Positions 29,933 through 39,328 of a DNA stretch of 64,000 bases are shown one piece after another (position 1 is the stretch's first letter; each line of letters begins with the position of its first letter). The notes beneath the pieces were generated by a model. That model was not told the DNA's origin. It was given only the letters and a program-made list of their open reading frames with translations, and did not search any database. The DNA is from Endobugula sp965214375 (lineage in GTDB: Bacteria; Pseudomonadota; Gammaproteobacteria; Pseudomonadales; Cellvibrionaceae). The DNA lies in NCBI GenBank assembly GCA_965214375.1, contig OZ243947.1:1612001-1676000 (forward strand), read 5' to 3'. The translations under genes and the position numbers were made by a program.

Positions 29933-31864
29933 TTATTTAACCAAACGATTTTCTATCAACTCATCCACTACCGAAGGATCCGCCAGCGTCGAGGTATCCC
30001 CTAGATTATCTAATTCATTAGTGGCAATCTTACGCAAAATACGGCGCATAATTTTACCCGAACGTGTTTTTGGCAAACCCGGTGCCCATTGAATTAAATC
30101 TGGTTTGGCAATCGGTCCTATTTGCTCAACACACAAACCCACCAATTCTTTCTTCAACGCATCACTGGGCTCTTCACCTGACATTAAAGTGACATAGGCA
30201 TAAATGCCCTGCCCTTTAATATCATGCGCATAACCCACGACCGCAGCCTCAGCGACTTTTTCATGCAATACCAATGCACTCTCAATTTCAGCGGTACCCA
30301 AACGGTGACCACTGACATTAAGCACATCATCCATGCGCCCGGTAATCCAGTAATAACCATCGGCATCACGGCGCGCACCATCACCCGTAAAATAGTAGCC
30401 CGGATAAGCACTAAAATACGTATCAATTAAGCGCTGATGATCACCAAATACCGTACGAATCTGGCTCGGCCATGATGACTTAATGACCAGACTACCAGCA
30501 CCTTCGCCTTCAATCTCCTGCGCATTTTCATCAAGAATGGCTGGTTCTATCCCAAAGAAAGGCAAGGTTGCTGAACCAGGTTTTAAATCGGTTACCCCCG
30601 GTAATGGCGTTAGCATATGCGCACCCGTTTCTGTTTGCCACCATGTGTCCATAATCGGACAACGCTCTTCTCCTACGACCGAGTTATACCAATGCCACGC
30701 TTCTGGATTAATCGGCTCGCCTACCGTACCGAGAATACGTAAACTGTTGCGTGAAGTTTTTGTCACCCATGCATCACCCACGCCCATCAAGGCGCGAATC
30801 GATGTCGGGGAAGTGTAAAAGCTGGCCACCTTGTGTTTATCAACCACCTGCCAACAACGTGAAGCATCCGGGTATGTTGGCACACCTTCAAACATTAACG
30901 TAATGGCGCCATTGGCTAATGGGCCATAAACAATATAGGAGTGACCCGTTACCCAACCGACATCGGCAGTACACCAGTACACTTCACCATCCTGATAGTC
31001 AAACACATATTTGTGCGTCATGGCAGCCTGCAACAGATAGCCACCTGTCGTATGCAATACGCCTTTGGGCTTGCCCGTAGAACCCGAGGTATACAAAATA
31101 AACAAAGGATCTTCGGCATCCATACTTTCCGGAGGACAATCCGTGCTGGCCTCTGTGGTTATTTCCTCATACCAAATATCACGCCCTTCTGTCCAATCGA
31201 TATCTCCTCCTGTTCTATTCACGACAAGACAGGTATGTACATTAGGGCAGTTTTCCAGTGCCTTATCTGTATTCGCTTTTAAAGGCACAACACGCCCACC
31301 ACGAACACCTTCATCGGCAGTAATCACTACCTGACAATCGGAATCCAAAATACGGCCACTGAGTGCGTCAGGAGAAAAACCGCCGAACACAATGGAATGT
31401 ACAGCGCCAATACGAGCGCACGCCAACATGGCATAGGCCGCTTCGGGAATCATCGGCATATAGATACAAACACGGTCACCTTTATTAACACCACGTGCCT
31501 TTAAACCGTTAGCGAGTCGACAAACGGCTTCATGTAATTGTGCATAGGTAATATGCTGATCATCTTCGGGGTTGTCGCCTTCCCAAATAATGGCCGTTTG
31601 GTCTGCACGTTCAGATAGGTGACGATCGATACAATTTTCACTGACATTGAGTTTGGCATCCGCAAACCAGCGCGCTTCGCCTTTATGAAAATCATATTCA
31701 CGAACGGTGGACCATGATTGTTGCCAGTGTAAAAATGTTTGCGCCTGTTCAGCCCAAAAAGTGTCAGGATCACTAATGGATTGTTGATATAGGCTTTCGT
31801 AGGTTTCTTTATCAATATGTGCCGAACGACGAACAGACTCTGGGACAGGATATACCGAAGACAT
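29933..31864 (-). CDS. acs: Acetyl-CoA synthetase (AMP-forming)
   Basis: Activates acetate to acetyl-CoA through an acetyl-adenylate. A 643-residue enzyme with the AMP-binding motif YTSGSTGKPKGVLH, DTWWQTETGAH, YYFTGDGA, and the C-terminal GLPKTRSGKIMRR whose lysine is the site acetylated to switch the enzyme off. The sirtuin CobB that reverses this is encoded at 1659-2372. Monocistronic; convergent with the membrane-protein gene at 29076 across the palindromic repeat. Intact. Confidence 0.96.
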   Translation of the reverse strand: MSSVYPVPESVRRSAHIDKETYESLYQQSISDPDTFWAEQAQTFLHWQQSWSTVREYDFHKGEARWFADAKLNVSENCIDRHLSERADQTAIIWEGDNPEDDQHITYAQLHEAVCRLANGLKARGVNKGDRVCIYMPMIPEAAYAMLACARIGAVHSIVFGGFSPDALSGRILDSDCQVVITADEGVRGGRVVPLKANTDKALENCPNVHTCLVVNRTGGDIDWTEGRDIWYEEITTEASTDCPPESMDAEDPLFILYTSGSTGKPKGVLHTTGGYLLQAAMTHKYVFDYQDGEVYWCTADVGWVTGHSYIVYGPLANGAITLMFEGVPTYPDASRCWQVVDKHKVASFYTSPTSIRALMGVGDAWVTKTSRNSLRILGTVGEPINPEAWHWYNSVVGEERCPIMDTWWQTETGAHMLTPLPGVTDLKPGSATLPFFGIEPAILDENAQEIEGEGAGSLVIKSSWPSQIRTVFGDHQRLIDTYFSAYPGYYFTGDGARRDADGYYWITGRMDDVLNVSGHRLGTAEIESALVLHEKVAEAAVVGYAHDIKGQGIYAYVTLMSGEEPSDALKKELVGLCVEQIGPIAKPDLIQWAPGLPKTRSGKIMRRILRKIATNELDNLGDTSTLADPSVVDELIENRLVK

Positions 31865-32025
31865 AGCGACTCCTTGGTGGTGCTTACTGCTGTAAGGTTG
31901 ATATTTTTATATGCGATACAACTGCAAGAAGAATAGTCACTAGACTACTAAGTTACTGAAAAGATAACAACAAAAGAATTATTATACTTTAGTGAATGTT
32001 GCTTTTTACGCCGCAAGATACTCAA

Positions 32026-32406
32026 TCAAGCAACTTGGACAGGAATGTTATTAGACGTACGCTCCACAGAATTATCTTCATTCAGATACACCAACCGCGG
32101 TTTAAAATTCGCCGCTTCTTGTTCTTCAAATTGTCCGTAAGCCGCAATAATAATACGGTCACCCACTTGGGCTTTACGCGCAGCAGCGCCATTAAGAGAA
32201 ATCGTACCAGAACCAGACTCAGCCAGAATCACATAGGTGGTAAAACGTTCACCGTTACTGATATTATAGATGTCAATTTGCTCAAACTCACGAAAGCCTG
32301 CCAGTTTGACTAGATCAGCATCAATTGCACAAGAACCGTCATACCAAAGATCGGCCTGATTCACACTGGCCATGTGCAGCTTTCCTTTGAGTAAATTTAT
32401 TAACAT
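32026..32406 (-). CDS. panD: Aspartate 1-decarboxylase
   Basis: Makes beta-alanine for pantothenate. The zymogen's self-cleavage site Gly-Ser is visible in WYDGSCAID near residue 24, and NGERFTTYVI and GAAARKAQVGDRIIIAAYG are family hallmarks. The start at 32406 (MLINLLKGKLH) matches the usual N-terminus, although a methionine 11 residues later is possible. It lies 41 bases downstream of panC in the same direction, so the two form a pantothenate operon; panB is not adjacent. Confidence 0.94.
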   Translation of the reverse strand: MLINLLKGKLHMASVNQADLWYDGSCAIDADLVKLAGFREFEQIDIYNISNGERFTTYVILAESGSGTISLNGAAARKAQVGDRIIIAAYGQFEEQEAANFKPRLVYLNEDNSVERTSNNIPVQVA

Positions 32407-32447
32407 CGAGAGGTTTACCTACTTTTCTATTGCTTTAATGACTACGT

Positions 32448-33296
32448 TTATAATTCGAGCGACACGTTATCGATCAAGCGCGCAGCCTCTGTATACATAG
32501 CGCCTAATACGGTTATTTTAGCATCATCCACCCGTGCCGGGGTGAGAGTTTCACTATGACAAACCTGCAAGTAATCCATACGAAAACCTGCCGCTGTAAT
32601 TTGCTGCTCGCCTTGTTGCTCTAAAGCTGCAAAATCTCTGTGACCTGAGACAAGCTGCTCACTCATCCAGTTCAATGTTTTATGTAATTGGTTCGCCTGT
32701 GGGCGCTCCTGAGGGGTAATAAAATGGTTACGGGAACTCATCGCCAAACCATCCGATTCACGCACAATATCACCCGCAACAATTTCCACTGGTATGCACA
32801 AATCCTGCACCATACGTCGAATCACCGCAATTTGCTGGAAATCTTTTAAACCAAAGACGGCTTCATGTGGCTGTACAATATTAAACAGTTTACTGACAAC
32901 CGTGGTCACGCCTTCAAAATGACCGGGTCGACTGGCCCCGCAGAGCACATCGGTCATTGACGGCGCTATGACGCGTGTTTGCTCATCCATGCCGTTCGGG
33001 TAAATGTCTTGCTCTTCTGGGAAGAACAGATAATCACAAGCAACCTGCGTCAGCTTTTGACAATCACGCTCAAATGTTCTGGGATATTGATCCCAATCCT
33101 CATTCAGGCCAAACTGCAGACGATTGACAAAAATACTGGCAACCACAACATCACAACGAGATTTTGCCTGCTCAACCAGCGCCAAATGCCCCTGATGCAA
33201 GTTACCCATTGTTGGCACAAAGCCAATACGCTTTCCCGCCTGCCGCTCGTTAGCTAGCATCTGACGTAGGGCATCAATATGGCGGAAAACCTGCAT
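32448..33296 (-). CDS. panC: Pantothenate synthetase
   Basis: Joins pantoate and beta-alanine using ATP. HxGH-type motifs are seen in GFVPTMGNLHQGHLALVE, and the C-terminal signature VRESDGLAMSSRN is present. The start is placed at 33296 (MQVFRHIDALRQML), since the preceding 20 codons do not resemble the family. A small difference from many relatives is SIFVNRLQFG where an Asn-Pro pair is usual. Upstream partner of panD; divergent from the FAH-fold gene. Confidence 0.93.
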   Translation of the reverse strand: MQVFRHIDALRQMLANERQAGKRIGFVPTMGNLHQGHLALVEQAKSRCDVVVASIFVNRLQFGLNEDWDQYPRTFERDCQKLTQVACDYLFFPEEQDIYPNGMDEQTRVIAPSMTDVLCGASRPGHFEGVTTVVSKLFNIVQPHEAVFGLKDFQQIAVIRRMVQDLCIPVEIVAGDIVRESDGLAMSSRNHFITPQERPQANQLHKTLNWMSEQLVSGHRDFAALEQQGEQQITAAGFRMDYLQVCHSETLTPARVDDAKITVLGAMYTEAARLIDNVSLEL

Positions 33297-33416
33297 AGTA
33301 TTTATGGCACAAAAATAGGGGGCAGCGATAATACACCGCCCACATAACAGACTCAAGTATAAAGCCAGAATGCTATCTGATAACGTATAACCCCTGTATG
33401 TTTTTGGAGGGACATT

Positions 33417-34232
33417 ATGCGACTGCCAATGCTATTGATAACATTAACACTACTACTATCCAATACAGCCTATTCTGATATTATACGTTTTGCCCATGTA
33501 GAACATGAAGGGCAACCTCGCTACGGCGTGGTGAACGGCCAAACCTTAACCCTGATTAACGGCGATATTTTTGGTGCATACCGTGTCAGCGGTGATACCA
33601 TCCCGTTAGACAAGGCCGCCTTGCTGCCCGCCACAACACCTTCAAAAATCATTGCTGTTGGGCTGCATTATAAAAGCCACTTTGGTTCAACACGAGGCGC
33701 CACAACACGCCTGTTCTCCAAACTGCCCAGCGAACTCACCGGTCACGACGAACCTGTCTGGCTATTTTCTGATGGTAAAAACCTGCATTATGAAGGCGAG
33801 CTGGTGTTTGTCATTGGGAAAACCGCCAACAATATTTCTGTTGCCGAAGCACCTGACTATATTTTCGGCATCACCGCCGGCAATGATGTGACTTAACGAA
33901 GCTGGCAAGGCTCAGATTTACAATGGCTACGGGGCAAAGGCGCCGATAGCTTTGCCCCTGTCGCACCCTGGATTTTTAAAGGCTTAGATTACTCCGACCT
34001 GCTTGTTGAAACACGACTCAATGGAAAAACGGTACAGTCTGAAAGCACCAAAAATCTGCTATTTAACGTTGATGCAATTGTTAGCTACGCCAGCCGCTAT
34101 CACACACTCTTGCCTGGCGACCTGATCTTTACGGGCACTCCGGGCAGCACTCAATCCATGCAAGCCGGCGACATCTTCGAGGTGGAAATAGAAGGCGTGG
34201 GAGTGGTAAAAAATACCATTACACCGCGTTAG
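33417..34232 (+). pseudogene. Exported fumarylacetoacetate-hydrolase-fold protein interrupted by TAA
   Basis: FAH-fold enzymes are metal-dependent C-C hydrolases, isomerases or decarboxylases, usually cytoplasmic. This one begins with a signal peptide (LLITLTLLLSNTAYS), which is unusual. It has VGLHYKSHFG, HYEGELVFVIG with metal ligands, and AGNDVT*RSWQ, where TAA at 33894-33896 replaces what is normally Glu. Homology then continues through FKGLD, STKNLLFNVDAIVSY and PGDLIFTGTPG to TAG at 34230-34232. The missing Glu belongs to a conserved segment, so even readthrough with another residue may matter. Followed by a strong terminator. Confidence 0.8.
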
Positions 34233-34237
34233 AGGGC

Positions 34238-34266
34238 AAAAAAACGCCTCTTATGAGGCGTTTTTT
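34238..34266. terminator. Bidirectional terminator between the FAH-fold gene and a beta-barrel gene
   Basis: Arms AAAAAACGCCTC and GAGGCGTTTTTT around a TTAT loop. A-tract and T-tract on both sides make it work for the plus-strand FAH-fold gene and the minus-strand barrel gene that end on either side. Confidence 0.9.
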
Positions 34267-34278
34267 ATATTGTTAAGC

Positions 34279-34896
34279 TTAGAATTTAAACACTGCACCA
34301 ACAGAAACTAAGGTTAAATCTGTAACGTCAAAATCATATAGCTCATACTCGACACGAACTGCAAAACTATCAGATACATTGATATCTGCACCAAGCCCGT
34401 AAAAAACATCAAAGCCATCATCACTAGCACTTGCCGATATTGTAGCGCTACCAATGGGCACAGAACCTGTAATATCAGCAGTCCAACGATGAATACCTAA
34501 CTTAGCATAATGAACAAAGGTTCCACTTTCAACAAACTTAAACACACCTGCAGCGCCGAAACTTTTGCCATCTATATTAACCGTATAATCATTAACTTGT
34601 ACGGTTACTGTACTGCCACGAAAATCGAAGGTATCATTGTTATCACCTTTTAAAGTCGCCTCACCAAAGTCTGCAAAATGGTACTCTACAGCAAACTGCG
34701 GCTTGACATTAAAGCCATAAAAAAGTTTAAAGCCAGAATCAGACTCATCTAATGTTGCACTACCTGTAAGGTTGGTAATTCCAGTGTCAACATCAGTAAC
34801 ACCAGCGGATACACCAAAATAAGAATCAGCTTGCGAATGCAATGCCGAAGTTGAAAGTACGGCACCGGTTAAAAGAGCCATTAATTGTTTTTTCAT
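34279..34896 (-). CDS. Small outer-membrane beta-barrel protein (OmpA/OmpW-like fold)
   Basis: A 205-residue protein with signal peptide MKKQLMALLTGAVLSTSALHSQA, alternating beta strands and a C-terminal Phe (VSVGAVFKF), as expected for an 8-strand outer-membrane barrel. Strands such as FKLFYGFNVKPQFAVEYHF and DSFAVRVEYELYDFD are typical of the outer membrane protein beta-barrel family. Function unknown. Intact; its 3' end lies beside the bidirectional terminator. Confidence 0.8.
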   Translation of the reverse strand: MKKQLMALLTGAVLSTSALHSQADSYFGVSAGVTDVDTGITNLTGSATLDESDSGFKLFYGFNVKPQFAVEYHFADFGEATLKGDNNDTFDFRGSTVTVQVNDYTVNIDGKSFGAAGVFKFVESGTFVHYAKLGIHRWTADITGSVPIGSATISASASDDGFDVFYGLGADINVSDSFAVRVEYELYDFDVTDLTLVSVGAVFKF

Positions 34897-35029
34897 TGTT
34901 CCTTATCTTCATTGAAAAATAGCATATATTAATAGTCGTAGAAAGACGGGTACACCAAACCAAACCCACCAAGTGAAGTCAAGGAGTTGTTGAAAAATTC
35001 AGCATATGCTTACAAAGGATTAGGATATA

Positions 35030-36439
35030 TCAGTAATCCTGCTGCATGTACTCGGGCGCAAGATTTTCAAAGCGGGTATATTTGCCGACAAAGGTAGCGC
35101 GGCAGGTACCTACCTCACCATTACGCTGCTTGCCAATAATCAGTTCGGCAATACCTTTCTCGGGACTGTCTTCGTTGTAGTATTCATCACGATAAATAAA
35201 CAAGATCACATCAGCATCCTGCTCGATGGCACCGGATTCACGCAAATCAGAGTTCATCGGACGCTTATTCGGACGCTGTTCTACACCACGATTAAGCTGA
35301 GAAAGCGCAATCACCGGGCAGTTGTATTCTTTCGCCATCGCCTTCATGGAGCGTGAAATTTCAGAAATTTCCTGAGTACGCCCTTCACTGGCGCCAGCGG
35401 TCTGCATCAACTGTAAATAATCCACCATAATCATGCCTGGCTCACCGTGTTCCCGCGTGGTACGGCGAATACGTGCACGCATATCCTGCGGCGTTAACGC
35501 GGCGGTGTCATCAATAAATAAGGGGGAGCTTTTTAATTTTTGTACCGCAGAAGACAGCTTAGGCCAATCTTCTTCGGTTAATTGACCATTGCGGATACGT
35601 GTCTGGTCGATACGACCAACCGAAGAAATCATCCGCATAATTAATGAATCTGACGGCATTTCCATACTAAAGACTAAAATCGGTTTGGACTGGGTAAATA
35701 ACGCCGACTCCACAAAATTCAGTGCCAGCGCGGTTTTACCCATAGAAGGACGCGCCGCCAAAATAATCAATTCACCATTTTGCCAACCCGAAGTGCGCTC
35801 ATCCAACTCGGTCAAACCCGTGCTCAAACCCGTAATATCACTATTAGAACGAAACAAGGCATCGATTTTTTCAACCGTACGCTTGAGCAACCCCTCCATG
35901 TCCTCTAGACCACCTTCTTTGGGGCGACCTTCGGCAATTTCGAGCACCCATTTTTCTGCCAGTTGCAGCAAATCATTGGCATCCAGACCGGCAGAGTCAT
36001 AACCAAGGCGAGAAATATCATTAGCAACGGTAATTAACTGACGGATGGTCGAATGCTCACGCACGATACGGGCATAAGCATTAATATTGGCTGCACTGGG
36101 CGTATTTTTGGCAACCTCCGATAAATAGGGCATGCCACCAATGACATCTAGCTGATCGTGACGCGCCAACTCTTCAGAGAGCGTCACAATATCAAAGGGT
36201 TGCTCAGCCTCAGAGAGGCTACCAATCGCTTCAAAAATCTGACGATGCGGCTCTTTGAAAAAGTCATTCGATTGAAGCACTTCGGCAACACCTTCATAAC
36301 TGCTATTTACCAGCATCAAGCCACCCAACACCGCTTGCTCTGCTTCAGGGGAATGCGGCAAGGGCTGAATAGACGACGCCACATCCTCATATTCAGTATG
36401 AGGCATCTCGTCAGCAGCTAATAATTCCTGTGGATACAT
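35030..36439 (-). CDS. dnaB: Replicative DNA helicase DnaB
   Basis: The hexameric replicative helicase, 469 residues, no intein. N-terminal domain PLPHSPEAEQAVLGGLML; C-terminal RecA-like domain with Walker A AARPSMGKTALALNFVE, MVDYLQLM and SQLNRGVEQRPNKRP. Last gene of the rpsF-rpsR-DUF2232-rplI-dnaB order, but separated from rplI by a terminator-like hairpin and a repeat. The loader genes that likely serve it are at 56191-58093. Confidence 0.97.
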   Translation of the reverse strand: MYPQELLAADEMPHTEYEDVASSIQPLPHSPEAEQAVLGGLMLVNSSYEGVAEVLQSNDFFKEPHRQIFEAIGSLSEAEQPFDIVTLSEELARHDQLDVIGGMPYLSEVAKNTPSAANINAYARIVREHSTIRQLITVANDISRLGYDSAGLDANDLLQLAEKWVLEIAEGRPKEGGLEDMEGLLKRTVEKIDALFRSNSDITGLSTGLTELDERTSGWQNGELIILAARPSMGKTALALNFVESALFTQSKPILVFSMEMPSDSLIMRMISSVGRIDQTRIRNGQLTEEDWPKLSSAVQKLKSSPLFIDDTAALTPQDMRARIRRTTREHGEPGMIMVDYLQLMQTAGASEGRTQEISEISRSMKAMAKEYNCPVIALSQLNRGVEQRPNKRPMNSDLRESGAIEQDADVILFIYRDEYYNEDSPEKGIAELIIGKQRNGEVGTCRATFVGKYTRFENLAPEYMQQDY

Positions 36440-36494
36440 AAACGGGTTTATTGTTGTTATTTCAGAAGAGAGATAATACCAGTAGACACAAAAA

Positions 36495-36523
36495 AAGCAC
36501 TACTCATTTGAGTAATGCTTTAA
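36495..36523 (-). terminator. Terminator or attenuator between rplI and dnaB
   Basis: Read on the minus strand: AAGCATTACTC, short AAAT loop, GAGTAGTGCTT, then a run of seven T. One mismatch in the stem. It would limit readthrough from the ribosomal cluster into dnaB. Confidence 0.7.
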
Positions 36524-36540
36524 GAAAACATATTTACTTT

Positions 36541-36645
36541 GGCACCTAGCGCACACTCTATCTCAAACACGTATAAATACATCCATGTAGCTCGTTTCCG
36601 GAATCCCTGCCTCCAACGGTTTGCTCTAGAGGTACGCTAGGCACC
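36541..36645. repeat. Dispersed palindromic repeat element, copy 2
   Basis: Bounded by GGCACCTAGCG and CGCTAGGCACC (seven-base perfect core CCTAGCG/CGCTAGG). The interior (AACACGTATAAATACATCCATGTAGCTCG) reads as the reverse complement of the interior of the 29788 element, with substitutions. Different outer arms on a similar core suggest two members of one mobile palindrome family. Confidence 0.55.
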
Positions 36646-36788
36646 TTTCAAATAAAATAATCTCGCAAAGCGTTAGCGAGGCAGGTAGTGCAAGGCAAAA
36701 ACAGGCGAAAAAGCAGAATTTATGTGAAATAAATGAGCATTTTTAGCTTGTTTTTAACGCAGCAGTAGAAACGCAGATAGCTTTGAGT

Positions 36789-37235
36789 TTACTCAGAGAC
36801 GACTGACAACTTGATACTCTGAGTAACTTCACTATGCAATTGAATATCAATGTCATATTCACCTAGCTCACGTAAAGCACCTTCTGGCAAACGCACTTCT
36901 GATTTAGCCACTTCAACGCCAGCGGCTGTAATCGCATCCGCAATATCACGTGTACCAATAGAGCCGAACAGTTTACCTTCGTCACCCGCGTTGGCTTCAA
37001 TAGTGACTGTTAATTCAGCCAGCTTGTCTGCACGACCTTCAGCTCCAGATTTTTTCTCGGCTGCCGCCGCTTCAAGATCCGCACGACGCGCTTCAAACTC
37101 AGCCACGTTGGCTGCTGTTGCTGCCAGTGCTTTACCTTGAGGAATCAAATAGTTGCGACCAAAGCCCGCTTTTACAGAAACCTTGTCGCCAATACTACCT
37201 AATTTACCCACTTTTTCGAGTAGAATAACTTCCAT
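36789..37235 (-). CDS. rplI: 50S ribosomal protein bL9
   Basis: A 148-residue ribosomal protein with the bL9 start MEVILLEKVGKLGSIGDKVSVKAGFGRNYLIPQ, the long connecting helix (EFEARRADLEAAAAEKKS) and the C-terminal domain with GKLFGSIGTRDIADA. Part of the rpsF cluster, downstream of the DUF2232 gene. Intact. Confidence 0.97.
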   Translation of the reverse strand: MEVILLEKVGKLGSIGDKVSVKAGFGRNYLIPQGKALAATAANVAEFEARRADLEAAAAEKKSGAEGRADKLAELTVTIEANAGDEGKLFGSIGTRDIADAITAAGVEVAKSEVRLPEGALRELGEYDIDIQLHSEVTQSIKLSVVSE

Positions 37236-37289
37236 CTCGCAACCCTCTTAACAATTTGTTTGTTATTAACAACATTCATTCTTAATCTT

Positions 37290-38135
37290 CTATGGCTTTT
37301 TTTCCAAACGCCGACGAAAATCAAACCACGTATCGACAAAACCGATACACATTACGATGGGCGTAAAAATAAACGCCGCAAAATAAAAACCAATTAACCA
37401 TGGCAAAGCCAATGCTTTCGCCTTAGCAATAGAATGCATCACCGCAAAAGCCACCAATAATAACGGCATTGCCAATACATTCGACCACCACCAGTATTCG
37501 CTGCCTTGATAACGTAACATCACGCTACCAGTAAAAAACACTAGCGATAGCAGGGCATCCAGTCTCAACTCTCTAAACTCACGACCAAAGCCGCCAGGGT
37601 TAAACACCATAGCCTGAAGCCAACGACCTACAAGGATAGATACTAGCCCATTGGATGCGAGCACATAAGCAATCACACCTGCAACACTGATAGTCGTCAC
37701 TGCTTGAGCGATAGCTTGCTTATTCTGTACATCACTGATCGGCAACGCCTGACTTAAAGTATCACTAAATGCCTCAATAACATTGGGCACGAATACAACC
37801 ACAGCCGCAGCAACGATGACAGAAACAACAAGAACTGCGGTTAACGCTCTGGATAAAGAAATCGTAAACCGCAACACCAAAGCTGAAATATAAATGACCA
37901 CCAAAGGCAACAGCGTCACCCAAACGAGTGCAGACGAATCTTCACTTAACACCAAAGACAGTATCGCCGGCACCAGTACCAGCACCGTCACCATTGTACC
38001 CTCATGGGCACCTTTACGCAGTGTTACCAAAGCAACAGTAACAGGGGTTAATAATGGGATAACATACCCTAACACCGCCACTGCGCCGGCCTGTAAACGC
38101 CCGCGCATGATAAATTCAGCCAGGGCGCGCATCAT
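37290..38135 (-). CDS. DUF2232 membrane protein of the rpsF cluster
   Basis: A 281-residue polytopic membrane protein with about eight helices, for example AVAVLGYVIPLLTPVTVALV and ALTAVLVVSVIVAAAVVVFV. DUF2232 (YybS-like) proteins lie between rpsR and rplI in many gammaproteobacteria and have no established function. It starts three bases after the rpsR stop, so is translationally close to the ribosomal genes. Confidence 0.85.
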   Translation of the reverse strand: MMRALAEFIMRGRLQAGAVAVLGYVIPLLTPVTVALVTLRKGAHEGTMVTVLVLVPAILSLVLSEDSSALVWVTLLPLVVIYISALVLRFTISLSRALTAVLVVSVIVAAAVVVFVPNVIEAFSDTLSQALPISDVQNKQAIAQAVTTISVAGVIAYVLASNGLVSILVGRWLQAMVFNPGGFGREFRELRLDALLSLVFFTGSVMLRYQGSEYWWWSNVLAMPLLLVAFAVMHSIAKAKALALPWLIGFYFAAFIFTPIVMCIGFVDTWFDFRRRLEKKP

Positions 38136-38138
38136 TAA

Positions 38139-38369
38139 TTACTTATCGTGGCCATCCGTATAGGGAATTAATGCCAGAAAACGAGCACGCTTGATCGCTG
38201 TTGATAGCTGGCGCTGGTATTTGGCTTTCGTTCCGGTGATACGACTTGGGACAATTTTACCCGTCTCGGTGATATACGCTTTTAAGGTATCCAGATCTTT
38301 ATAATCAATCTGCTTAACACCTTCAGCGGTAAAACGACAAAATTTGCGACGACGAAAAAAACGAGACAT
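38139..38369 (-). CDS. rpsR: 30S ribosomal protein bS18
   Basis: A 76-residue ribosomal protein starting at 38369 (MSRFFRRRKFCRF), with YITETGKIVPSRITG and RARFLALIPYTDGH typical of bS18. The in-frame upstream methionine at 38414 overlaps rpsF and is not used. Second gene of the rpsF operon. Confidence 0.97.
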   Translation of the reverse strand: MSRFFRRRKFCRFTAEGVKQIDYKDLDTLKAYITETGKIVPSRITGTKAKYQRQLSTAIKRARFLALIPYTDGHDK

Positions 38370-38370
38370 T

Positions 38371-38823
38371 TTATGCTTCTCCTTCTTGTGCGCCAGCATC
38401 TGCTGAATCAGCATCTACAGACTGTTCTTTGGCTACAGGCGCTTGAGCCTGCTCTTCACGCTCCTCTCTTTCCTCACGACGAGCTTTACGCTCACGCCCT
38501 TCTTTTTCAGCTTTCATGATTGGAGATTCTTCAACAACCGGCTCATCAGTACGAATCACCATATGGCGCAGCACTGCATCGTTGTAACGGAAGTTGGTGG
38601 TTAACTCTTCCAGCACCTTATCGCTACATTCCACGTTCATCAAAATGTAGTGTGCTTTGTGAATTTTGTTGATGGAATAGGCCAACTGGCGACGACCCCA
38701 GTCTTCCATACGGTGGATTTGACCACCATCATCAGTGATAGAGGCGGTATAGCGTTCGACCATACCCGGAACTTGCTCACTCTGATCGGGGTGAACAAGA
38801 AATACAATTTCATAATGGCGCAT
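38371..38823 (-). CDS. rpsF: 30S ribosomal protein bS6
   Basis: Starts at 38823 (MRHYEIVFLVHPDQSEQV); an upstream methionine at 38856 adds an untypical leader. The core (HRMEDWGRRQLAYSINK, HYILMNVE) is bS6. The C-terminus carries an extended charged tail (KAEKEGRERKARREEREERE, then Ala/Glu/Asp rich), as in gammaproteobacterial bS6 where glutamate may be added by RimK. First gene of the cluster. Confidence 0.96.
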   Translation of the reverse strand: MRHYEIVFLVHPDQSEQVPGMVERYTASITDDGGQIHRMEDWGRRQLAYSINKIHKAHYILMNVECSDKVLEELTTNFRYNDAVLRHMVIRTDEPVVEESPIMKAEKEGRERKARREEREEREEQAQAPVAKEQSVDADSADAGAQEGEA

Positions 38824-39328
38824 AATGCTTTCCTTATGGGTTACTGTTTCCCCCACTATTCATAAAAGACGGGAGTGAAACAAGGAATAAAAAACCCCTA
38901 TAAAAACAGGGGCGAACATTTTAGAAGATTTAAGTATTGAGTTCAAGCGATAGACAATAAATGCTCTACGGTGAAAAAGCCAATCCCTGGCGGTAGGACT
39001 CTTCTTGAGAAAATATGCTCTAGATATCTGTTCTTTTAGCAGCAATCCTTTTTTTCCCCCTTTGCTTTTCCTTCACTTGTAAACACATCCTTGTTTTGCC
39101 TTCTGATAAAATTCCAACTTCCTACTAATCCATTAAATTCCGTTAAAAACAGCACCTCAAAGTGCATGTTTGGTAATATAAAACCAAATAATATATATGC
39201 AAGCATTAAATTAATCATCAATACAGATCAAAACGGTAAAAAATAAAAGATTATTAAAATCATAGGGTTATAATCTGTTTTAATTAGAACAAAAAACCTG
39301 TATATTGGGTGCATTACAACCAAATGTT
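38824..39328. other. Gene-free region between rpsF and the DUF6502 gene
   Basis: About 500 bases of AT-rich sequence. Beyond the hairpin at 38888-38912 it contains only short open frames without family resemblance. A -10-like TATAAT lies near 39266, about 60 bases before the DUF6502 start. No RNA gene recognised. Confidence 0.5.
38888..38912 (-). terminator. Terminator-like hairpin in the rpsF leader
   Basis: On the minus strand: CCCCT, loop GTTTTTAT, AGGGG, then TTTTTT. It lies 65 bases upstream of rpsF, so could be a leader attenuator of the ribosomal operon or the end of an upstream transcript. Confidence 0.55.

Larger units (their letters stand above)
36440..36788. other. Gene-free gap between rplI and dnaB
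   Basis: This 349-base stretch holds, from dnaB outward, a hairpin with T-run on the minus strand (AAGCATTACTC / GAGTAGTGCTT, about 36495-36523), the palindromic repeat at 36541-36645, and a further A-rich stretch (36660-36788, including CAAGGCAAAAACAGGCG) that resembles a second repeat family. No coding frame is evident. Confidence 0.6.

Noticed and set aside
38860..39221. Two short open frames on the minus strand between rpsF and DUF6502
   Set aside because: No ribosome sites, no recognisable composition or family; AT-rich random frames.
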